From: Bacteroidota bacterium
Lineage (GTDB): Bacteria > Bacteroidota > Bacteroidia > Bacteroidales > TTA-H9
DNA length: 64,000 nucleotides
NCBI GenBank assembly: GCA_003250395.1
Contig: QKGM01000007.1
Span: 62,001 to 126,000, forward strand
Direction of reading: 5' to 3'
Under the pieces are notes generated by a model. That model ran no database searches. It was not told where the DNA came from and saw nothing but the letters and a program-made list of their open reading frames with translations. Below, one piece after another: positions 57,465 through 64,000 of the stretch; position 1 is the first letter of the stretch, and each line of letters begins with the position of its first letter. The position numbers and the translations under genes were made by a program.

Positions 57465-57523
57465 CCAATCACGTATCGTGCAAACATTTCAATCGATCAA
57501 ATTATTCACGTAAAACTCTGATT

Positions 57524-59209
57524 ATGTTAAAAGGACATCCAAAGGGATTGCTGGTAGCCTTCTTTGCCAACATGGGGGAGCGTTTTGGCTTCTACACCAT
57601 GATGGCTATTTTGGTATTGTTTCTACAGGCTAAATTCGGCCTAACAGGAGCGAATGCCGGAATCATTTATTCCATTTTTTATGCTTCTATTTACGCGCTG
57701 GCATTGGTTGGTGGCATTGTGGCTGACAGGGTAGTAGGGTTGAAGCGCACTATCGCTTTTGGTATAGTAAGTATGGCAGTTGGATATGTTCTAATAGCTA
57801 TCCCTACAGCTTCAACAACAGCTGGGCTTATACAGGCATGCGCAGGCTTATTTGTAATTGCATTTGGTAATGGCATGTTTAAAGGTAATTTGCAGGCAGT
57901 TGTTGGAAATTTGTATGAAGATCCTGCTTTTGCAAGCAAACGCGACTCAGCTTTCTCTATATTTTATATGGGGATTAATATTGGAGCGCTCTTCGCACCA
58001 ACAGTAGCTATCAGTTTAAAAAAATATGTTCTTGGCTTGTCTGATTTCGTTGACAAAGCTGAACTTCCTGCACTTTGCTGGAATGTAAAGAACGGGATGA
58101 CGGGGGCTGCTGAAAAATTGACAGAGGTTGCCCACAACGCATATATTGGAGGAGTTTTACCAACAGATTTCAATGTTTTAACTTTTGCTGACCAATATAT
58201 TAAGGCATTTTCAACAGGGTATAATTACGCCTTTGGATTTGCTGCTTTCATGATGTTGATTTCGTTGGTTGTGTACTTTGCCTTTAACAACCTGTTGCGC
58301 CCTGGTTTTACTGTCGGGAAAAAAGATGCTACAGGTACTGTATCTAATATCCCTGACATGCCTCGTGAAGAGGTTAGAGAACGGTTAACCGCCCTCTTTC
58401 TGGTTTTTGCCGTTGTAATTTTCTTTTGGATGTCTTTCCATCAAAATGGCCTTACGCTTACATTCTTTGCCCGGGACTATACGCAACGGGTTGTCGGGGC
58501 TGAAACTTTCTTCTGGTTTGATCTATGGACTCTGCTACCTATGTTTGGTTCAGCTCTTGGTTTATACTTCCTTATCAGAAAGAGTTCAACTTTTTTACAT
58601 AGGGGTCTTGGCCTTGTTGGTGCCATTATACTTGCCTATCTATCCTATTACCGATTAGATGCGATGCCTGCCACTAATCTTTTCTCACCAGAGTTGTTTC
58701 AACATATGAATCCCTTTTTTATTGTTGCTTTGACTCCGGTTGCTGTCGCTATGTTCTCCTGGATGAATAAGAAAGGAATTGAACCGTCTGCTCCGAGGAA
58801 GATAGGTATAGGTATGATTTTGGCCGCATTGGGCTTCTTTGTAATGGTCATGGGATCATTGGGGCTCACTTCTCAACCTGATTTAGCAGGAAATCCAGTT
58901 CCTGATAATCAATTGGTCAGTCCGTATTTATTGATCTCGACCTATTTTATTCTTACTATAGCTGAACTTTTCCTTAGCCCGATGGGAATCTCTTTTGTTT
59001 CCAAGGTTGCTCCTCCCAAATATAAAGGTACGATGCAGGGAGGATGGCTTGCAGCAACTGCAATTGGGAATCAGCTTCTATTTATTGGTGCTCTTTTTTA
59101 TGGAAAACTAGAACTGTGGCAATTGTGGTCTTTCTTTGTAATTTGCTGTCTCTTGTCTGCTGGCTTTATCTTCTTCATGATGAAACGACTTGAAAAAACG
59201 GCCAGTTAA
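57524..59209 (+). CDS. POT/PTR2 family proton-dependent oligopeptide transporter
   Basis: The ATG at 57524 gives 561 residues beginning MLKGHPKGLLVAFFANMGER. The earlier ATG at 57428 adds 32 residues with no family match and spans the promoter box. About 14 membrane helices are expected. The helix-one ExxER motif appears as NMGERFGFYT, so the first Glu is Asn. GRDAK-type residues are not clear. Later motifs include YMGINIGALFAPTVA and LSPMGISFVSKVAPPKYKGT. Di- and tripeptide import is the family role. An intrinsic terminator follows. Confidence 0.88.
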   Translation: MLKGHPKGLLVAFFANMGERFGFYTMMAILVLFLQAKFGLTGANAGIIYSIFYASIYALALVGGIVADRVVGLKRTIAFGIVSMAVGYVLIAIPTASTTAGLIQACAGLFVIAFGNGMFKGNLQAVVGNLYEDPAFASKRDSAFSIFYMGINIGALFAPTVAISLKKYVLGLSDFVDKAELPALCWNVKNGMTGAAEKLTEVAHNAYIGGVLPTDFNVLTFADQYIKAFSTGYNYAFGFAAFMMLISLVVYFAFNNLLRPGFTVGKKDATGTVSNIPDMPREEVRERLTALFLVFAVVIFFWMSFHQNGLTLTFFARDYTQRVVGAETFFWFDLWTLLPMFGSALGLYFLIRKSSTFLHRGLGLVGAIILAYLSYYRLDAMPATNLFSPELFQHMNPFFIVALTPVAVAMFSWMNKKGIEPSAPRKIGIGMILAALGFFVMVMGSLGLTSQPDLAGNPVPDNQLVSPYLLISTYFILTIAELFLSPMGISFVSKVAPPKYKGTMQGGWLAATAIGNQLLFIGALFYGKLELWQLWSFFVICCLLSAGFIFFMMKRLEKTAS

Positions 59210-59228
59210 TATCTTGTAAATAGATTTT

Positions 59229-59258
59229 AAAAGGCTGCCAATTTCGGCAGCCTTTTTT
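59229..59258 (+). terminator. Intrinsic terminator after the POT transporter gene
   Basis: An 11-base perfect stem, AAAAGGCTGCC with GGCAGCCTTTT, encloses a 6-base loop and ends in a T run. It lies 20 bases after the stop at 59209 and 18 bases before the next start. Confidence 0.85.
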
Positions 59259-59275
59259 ATACTGAGAATGATGCT

Positions 59276-60232
59276 ATGAATTTTCCAGTATTCCCAGGGC
59301 AGAAGCGTTATAATTCATATAACGAATACTTCAAACGAACTTTTGGCACCCGGATACAAAAACTATCAATTGATGCTGGATTTACATGTCCTAACCGTGA
59401 CGGGACGAAAGCCTTCGGAGGATGTACATTCTGCAACAATAATGCATTTAATCCTTCGTATTGTCAGGCTTCAAAAACTGTAACTCATCAGCTTGAAGAG
59501 GGAAAACAGTTTCATGCCTGGCGATATAGACGCGCGATTAATTATTTGGCTTATTTTCAAGCCTTCAGTAATACAAATGCGCCAATAGCCAGACTTAAGA
59601 AATTGTACGATGAAGCTTTGAGTGTTCCCGGTATAATAGGCCTTGTGATTGGAACACGACCAGATTGTGTTGACGAAGAAAAACTGGATTACTTCGCTAC
59701 TTTGGCCAAAAAGTACTACATCATCATAGAATATGGAGTAGAGTCCTGCTATGATTTTACACTTTCAAAAATCAATCGAGGACACAGTTTTGAAGATGCT
59801 GTTAAAGCTATAGAGGCAACCACGCAACGTGGAATAAAGACTGGAGCTCATTTAATACTTGGTTTACCTGGTGAGAGTCGGGAAATGATTTTAGATGAAG
59901 CTTCGATTGTATCAAAGTTGCCGCTTACTACCATTAAGTTTCATCAATTACAGGTAATTCGCGGAACTTCAATGGAAAGGGATTATGCCATGCATCCTGA
60001 ATGTTTTCAATTGTTTATTGTGAACGATTATGTAGCACTCATGGTTGATTTTCTTGAACGGCTTAATCCTGAATTTGTTGTTGAAAGATTTTCAGGGGAG
60101 GCCCCTCCATCTTATGTCATAGCACCCGATTGGGGCTTGCTGAGATCTGATGAGGTAGCGCGCAAAATTGAAAAACTTCTTGAAGAAAGAAATACATGGC
60201 AAGGGAAGCTCTATAACAATGAAAGGACTTGA
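59276..60232 (+). CDS. TIGR01212 family radical SAM protein (YhcC-like)
   Basis: The 318-residue enzyme has FTCPNRDGTKAFGGCTFCNN, where Cys38, Cys50 and Cys53 form the C-x11-C-x2-C iron-sulfur site typical of this subgroup rather than the standard CxxxCxxC. Other marks are VIGTRPDCVDEEKLDYFA, the GxE-type IIEYGVESCYDFTL, and GAHLILGLPGESREMILDEA. The fold matches YhcC/TIGR01212, a widely conserved group of unknown substrate, possibly in RNA modification. It lies 18 bases after the terminator, so its own promoter is unclear. Confidence 0.9.
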   Translation: MNFPVFPGQKRYNSYNEYFKRTFGTRIQKLSIDAGFTCPNRDGTKAFGGCTFCNNNAFNPSYCQASKTVTHQLEEGKQFHAWRYRRAINYLAYFQAFSNTNAPIARLKKLYDEALSVPGIIGLVIGTRPDCVDEEKLDYFATLAKKYYIIIEYGVESCYDFTLSKINRGHSFEDAVKAIEATTQRGIKTGAHLILGLPGESREMILDEASIVSKLPLTTIKFHQLQVIRGTSMERDYAMHPECFQLFIVNDYVALMVDFLERLNPEFVVERFSGEAPPSYVIAPDWGLLRSDEVARKIEKLLEERNTWQGKLYNNERT

Positions 60233-60320
60233 TATAAAGGAGAAATAGGCATTTAGATCGTTGATATATTTGGCCGAGCAATATAAAAATATAAAAAAGC
60301 TGGGTTTTGTGAACAGGAAG

Positions 60321-60352
60321 TTGCCTTTTGTTTTATTTTTTGTTTAGTTTTG
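60321..60352 (+). promoter_or_regulatory. Canonical promoter of the large T9SS protein gene
   Basis: TTG at 60321-60323, 21 bases, then TAGTTTTG at 60345-60352, 49 bases before the ATG at 60401. Both boxes fit the consensus. The leader is AT-rich with no clear structure. Confidence 0.7.
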
Positions 60353-60400
60353 TGTATCGTTTACATTTTTTTCCAAATACTAACCTAAAAAAATCAAAAA

Positions 60401-62833
60401 ATGAGAAAACTCTTACTTTTTGTTTCTCTTTTCATCTGGTTTGGCGCATCCGCACAGACGTTGCCTTATACCGACAATTTTGAAAGCTATACTACTGGTG
60501 GCTTTCTGGCTCAACAGAGTGGAGATTGGTGGACAACCTGGAGTAATGCTCCGGGCACAGCCGAAGATGGTAAAATCAGTGAAGCATTCTCTCACAGTAC
60601 CTCAAAAGCTGTTGTAATTGAAGGAACCAACGATCAGGTTTTGAAATTAGGTAACAAGACTACCGGTCATTATGAACTTAAATGGTGGATGTATGTTGAA
60701 ACCGGAAAATGCGGCTATTTCAATATTCAACATTTCGAAACGCCAGGTGTCGAATGGGCTTTTGAAACCTATTTGAATGCTGATGGTAGTGGAACCCTAA
60801 CTGTTGGAGATGTTGATTACACATTCGCTTATCCAAAAGATACCTGGTTTGAGGTTGTTAGTGATATCAATCTTGATGCTGATAACGCAAAGCTTACCAT
60901 CAACGGTACAATGGTTCACGAATGGCCGTTCAGTTATCAAGGTGGTAGCACTACAGGAACTCTTCAACTCGGGGCTGTTAATTTTTATGCAGGAGGACCT
61001 ACCGGTGAGACCCCCAAGTATTTCTTTGATGATATAAGTTACTCAGCTGCTCCAACTACACTTCTATGGGAAGATATGGAAGCTTATGCTGTGGATGCTT
61101 ATCTTGCCGTGTCGAATCCTACATGGTTTACTACCTGGAGCGGAGCACCTGGAACTGCTGAAGACTCTAAGATTAAGGATACATACAGTCACAGCACTTC
61201 TAAATCAGCTATCGTCGAAGGAACAACTGATCTTCTTCTGAAACTGGGTAATAAAGTGTCTGGTAAATATGACCTTTCTTGGTGGGTGTATGTTGAGACA
61301 GGTAAAGCTGGTTATTATAACGTTCAGCATTTTGAATCCCCTGGTACCGAATTTGCATTTGAAGTCTATTTTAATGCTGATGGCTCAGGTTTATTAACAG
61401 CTGGTGATGTAGATTATAATTTTACATATCCTAAAGATACCTGGTTTGAGGTTAAACATGAAATAGATCTTGATATCGATAATATAAAACTTACTGTCAA
61501 TGGTAATTTAGTTCATGAGTGGCCTTTCAGTTATCAGGCAAGCAGTGCATCAGGAACTAAGCAATTAGGAGGTGTTGACTTCTTTGCCGGTGCTGCAACT
61601 GGTGAAACTCCCAAATATTATTTTGATGATGTTTTGTTTACCCAGGCTGGTGCATCAACTGATCCAATTATAACCGTGAATCCCGTTTCCTTCGACCTGC
61701 ACACAATACCAGGTGGCATCGGAAGTAGTGTGCTAACGATTTCAAATGAGGGTGCTTCTGATCTCACTTTTAATACCAATATCATTTACGTTTTTGATGG
61801 TAAAAAGAATGCAGCCGTAATGCCAGAACAGAACATCAGTCCCAAATCCCTCTCATCAGGTGTAGCTTCTGCTGATCCAACACCATCTCCTGCAACCTGG
61901 AGCCCTGTTACGGATGATTATGTGCTTCATTATGATGGTGATAACGCTAGTGCTATAGGATGGAATACTGTACCAGTGACAGCAACAGTCGCTGCACGTT
62001 TTCTGAATCAACATACTTTACCTCATGCTGGTATGGTTGTTTCTTCAGTTGATTTGATGGTGAATGACCTCAATACAACAGGTAGTAATGAAATGTCTGT
62101 AGTAATATATGGAATGGGTACAAGTTATGAGCCAGGCGAGTTACTTTATACTCAAACATTTACCCCATTTGGAAACAGCTGGGAACACATTGTTCTTAAT
62201 ACTCCGGTAACTGTAACCGGTGAAGAACTTTGGATTGGTTATACTTTTACTCAAAGCGATGCAGGTATCTATATTCCTGGTACCGATGAAGGTCCAAATG
62301 ATGTTAATGGTGACTGGATTAAGTCTGGGATAGCTTGGTCACATCTCTCAAATAATCCAGCTCTTCCTTATAACTGGAATATCAGAGCTAATCTTACTGG
62401 TACAGTCAGCCCTCATTGGCTTACAGTTGCACCCACAACGGGAACAGTTATCCCGGCTGGCTCAACAGATATCAATGTTAATTATAATGCTACTGATCTT
62501 GAAGTTGGTAATATTTATAACGCTATTATTCGTATTCTTTCCAATGATCCCGAAACACCACAGCTCGATGTTCCTGTTAAATTGGGGCTGTATGATGGAA
62601 TAGAAGAAGGCTCGAATATAGCTGTTGCTGTATATCCCAATCCTGCTAATGATGTCCTCAATATTCGTACCGCCAACCGTGTTGTTGAAGTTCGCATATT
62701 GAACCTGACTGGTCAGGTGATTTCAAGTAGCAATACTTCTACTGTTAACGTATCGGAGTTACCTACCGGAACCTATCTCATTCAGGTAACCACCGACAAC
62801 GGTACAGCCAATATGAAGTTTAATAAGAACTAA
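60401..62833 (+). CDS. Large T9SS-secreted protein with a duplicated beta-sandwich-like domain
   Basis: The 810-residue protein has a signal peptide (1-19, ending ASAQ). Two tandem domains of about 195 residues follow (about 22-212 and 222-415), nearly colinear: both contain WTTWSNAPGTAED or WFTTWSGAPGTAED, DGSGTLTVGDVDY or DGSGLLTAGDVDY, and YPKDTWFEV. Next are an Ig/BACON-like segment (about 425-470), a further beta domain with a WIGYTF strand (about 505-670), a second Ig-like part and a type A sorting domain (about 742-810; VAVYPNPANDVLNI, LPTGTYLIQVTTDNG). It is probably exported by T9SS and anchored. The duplicated domain resembles a concanavalin-like fold by pattern only; no catalytic residues stand out. 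Confidence 0.85.
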   Translation: MRKLLLFVSLFIWFGASAQTLPYTDNFESYTTGGFLAQQSGDWWTTWSNAPGTAEDGKISEAFSHSTSKAVVIEGTNDQVLKLGNKTTGHYELKWWMYVETGKCGYFNIQHFETPGVEWAFETYLNADGSGTLTVGDVDYTFAYPKDTWFEVVSDINLDADNAKLTINGTMVHEWPFSYQGGSTTGTLQLGAVNFYAGGPTGETPKYFFDDISYSAAPTTLLWEDMEAYAVDAYLAVSNPTWFTTWSGAPGTAEDSKIKDTYSHSTSKSAIVEGTTDLLLKLGNKVSGKYDLSWWVYVETGKAGYYNVQHFESPGTEFAFEVYFNADGSGLLTAGDVDYNFTYPKDTWFEVKHEIDLDIDNIKLTVNGNLVHEWPFSYQASSASGTKQLGGVDFFAGAATGETPKYYFDDVLFTQAGASTDPIITVNPVSFDLHTIPGGIGSSVLTISNEGASDLTFNTNIIYVFDGKKNAAVMPEQNISPKSLSSGVASADPTPSPATWSPVTDDYVLHYDGDNASAIGWNTVPVTATVAARFLNQHTLPHAGMVVSSVDLMVNDLNTTGSNEMSVVIYGMGTSYEPGELLYTQTFTPFGNSWEHIVLNTPVTVTGEELWIGYTFTQSDAGIYIPGTDEGPNDVNGDWIKSGIAWSHLSNNPALPYNWNIRANLTGTVSPHWLTVAPTTGTVIPAGSTDINVNYNATDLEVGNIYNAIIRILSNDPETPQLDVPVKLGLYDGIEEGSNIAVAVYPNPANDVLNIRTANRVVEVRILNLTGQVISSSNTSTVNVSELPTGTYLIQVTTDNGTANMKFNKN

Positions 62834-62850
62834 CATCTTAAATGTTAGAG

Positions 62851-62890
62851 TAATAAAAGAGGCCATCCGTAAGGATGGCCTCTTTTATTA
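62851..62890 (+). terminator. Strong intrinsic terminator, likely bidirectional
   Basis: A perfect 18-base stem, TAATAAAAGAGGCCATCC and its complement, encloses the loop GTAA. It has T-rich and A-rich flanks on both sides, so it can end the T9SS transcript and also recJ on the other strand. A smaller palindrome, TAACAT/ATGTTA, precedes it at 62831-62847. Confidence 0.9.
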
Positions 62891-62933
62891 CGTTGTATAT
62901 GGAATTTGTAGACAAAGAGCTTCTATTGCGATA

Positions 62934-64000
62934 TTAAGGAACACCCATTTTCATGTCCTTGACATTTAGTTGAAGTGTTGTCTTTCCGTTCCAGTCATTC
63001 TCTTCAATCTGATAACAAATGTTAAAAGGAGTTCCTTTATGAATGTCTGAAAATGAATCGCCTAACTGAAAAGCGATTCCTGAAATTGGGAAGCCACTAA
63101 TGTGAGGATGTACCACAGAAAGTTTGATATGGTTTTTACCAACAATTCGGGAATAACCTGTATCCATAACCCTTTCTGTCAGAAAGATCGGCGCCATATT
63201 ACCTGGACCGAATGGTGCAAATTGTTTTAAAATAGTATAGAATTTTGGGTTGATATCACCTAACGTTAGGATGGCATCTATCTCAACTTCAGGAACAGGG
63301 GGCCCTGTTTTAAATACCTCTCGTGCATATGCTTCAAAGCAATTTCTGAATGCCTCAAGGTTTTCTGGCTTCAGGGACAATCCGGCAGCGTACTTGTGTC
63401 CTCCAAAATGTTCAAGTAAATCTGAACAATGATCAACGGCATCATAGATATCAAAATCTTTAATCGAACGAGCAGAACCTGTAATCATTCCATTACTCTT
63501 GCAGAAAATGATTGTTGGCCTGTAGAAGACTTCGGTAAGCCTTGACGCCACTATACCAATAACCCCCTTGTGCCAGTCTGGCCTGTATAACACAGTTGTA
63601 AGATTATCTTTAAGGGTCGGGTCGTTGATAATGCTGTCAAGGGCTTCCTGGGTGGTCTGAGAGTCCAGACTTCGCCTTTCATTATTGCAGTTATTAATCT
63701 GATCCGCCATTATATGTGCCTCTTCAAGTGAACGCGTAACCAAAAGGTCCACTGAATTTCTGCCAGTCTCAATTCTCCCGGCTGCATTGATTCTGGGGCC
63801 AACTCCAAACACCAGGTCGCTGATTGTAAGTTCTTTGTTGAAGTAGAATGGTCCTCCTGATGTTCGGCCGACTCCTGTTACTAAAACCAGGGCTTCAAAT
63901 CCGGGTCTCGGTTTTGAGTTAATAAGTTGAAGCCCATAATACGCAAGAATTCTGTTCTCTCCTGTAATGGGAACGATATCGCTTGCAATGCTGACAACTA
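62934..64000 (-). CDS. recJ: Single-stranded-DNA-specific exonuclease RecJ (5' end beyond window)
   Basis: The frame stays open from the stop at 62934 to the right edge, giving about 355 C-terminal residues of a protein that is usually 560-580. It continues through ASDIVPITGENRILAYYGLQ, typical of RecJ, then GVGPRINAAGRIETG, DWHKGVIGIVASRLTEVFYR, FGGHKYAAGLSL and the OB-fold region near the end. The N-terminal DHH motif that binds metal is beyond the window. RecJ degrades single strands 5' to 3' in recombination and mismatch repair. Confidence 0.95.
   Translation of the reverse strand, partial: VVSIASDIVPITGENRILAYYGLQLINSKPRPGFEALVLVTGVGRTSGGPFYFNKELTISDLVFGVGPRINAAGRIETGRNSVDLLVTRSLEEAHIMADQINNCNNERRSLDSQTTQEALDSIINDPTLKDNLTTVLYRPDWHKGVIGIVASRLTEVFYRPTIIFCKSNGMITGSARSIKDFDIYDAVDHCSDLLEHFGGHKYAAGLSLKPENLEAFRNCFEAYAREVFKTGPPVPEVEIDAILTLGDINPKFYTILKQFAPFGPGNMAPIFLTERVMDTGYSRIVGKNHIKLSVVHPHISGFPISGIAFQLGDSFSDIHKGTPFNICYQIEENDWNGKTTLQLNVKDMKMGVP

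Noticed and set aside
57428-57523. A 32-codon N-terminal extension of the POT transporter
   Set aside because: It contains a -7 box and residues that do not match the family; the inner ATG gives the usual N-terminus.

Overview
The window is a gene-dense stretch of a Bacteroidota chromosome, most likely Bacteroidales/Marinilabiliales-like; the genus cannot be read from it. Evidence: two proteins with type IX secretion (T9SS) C-terminal sorting domains; families largely confined to this phylum (DUF4834, DUF6427, IPExxxVDY, DUF4252); a long-form IspG; and promoters of the Bacteroidota type (TTG, 19-21 bases, TAnnTTTG) in front of many genes. No tRNA, rRNA, CRISPR array, intact insertion sequence or prophage was seen. 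Most of it is ordinary core genome.

Layout. 1-5 kb (minus): a YfhO-type membrane protein cut by the left edge, DUF4834, rpmH, pepD, rsmG. 5-9.4 kb: a LysM glucosaminidase and a ModE-like regulator (plus), facing a 928-residue anchored propeller-like protein (minus). 9.4-10.1 kb: a poorly coding gap with tandem promoter-like repeats. 10-16.6 kb: deacetylase-DUF6427-rnhB (minus), a small lipoprotein overlapping a SprT-like gene (plus), then a PHP phosphatase and ispG (minus). 16.6-23.8 kb (minus): a compact operon of sensor kinase, PLP aminotransferase, a urea-transporter/M23-peptidase fusion and two TPR proteins. 23.9-27.4 kb (minus): a T9SS cargo protein, a PqqD-like protein, an ATP-grasp ligase and a DapDC-like PLP decarboxylase. 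27.6-35.3 kb: ABC-F protein, NlpC/P60 lipoprotein, DMT transporter, phospholipase D-like protein, MacB/FtsX-type permease, DUF2461, CinA. 35.6-43.9 kb (plus): a sodium:solute symporter, a giant hybrid kinase, a second hybrid kinase, a lone receiver and tadA. 43.9-44.8 kb: a gene-free gap with an 11-base tandem repeat. 44.8-50.5 kb (minus): atpBEFHAG followed by ferritin. 50.7-55.1 kb (minus): acpP-fabF-rnc and IPExxxVDY-pyk. 55.5-57.2 kb (minus): ECF sigma factor, putative anti-sigma protein and DUF4252. 57.5-62.8 kb (plus): POT transporter, radical SAM protein and a large T9SS protein with an internal duplication. The right edge cuts recJ.

The best candidates for undescribed biology are two minus-strand operons. 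In the first, a PqqD-like protein, an ATP-grasp ligase and a PLP decarboxylase overlap or nearly abut; the enzyme pair recalls carrier-bound amino-acid chemistry (BtrJ/BtrK) or peptide tailoring. In the second, a sensor kinase is coupled to an aminotransferase, a fused urea-channel/M23 protein and envelope TPR proteins. A third notable block is the symporter/multi-receiver phosphorelay operon, whose last gene overlaps the essential tRNA deaminase gene tadA.
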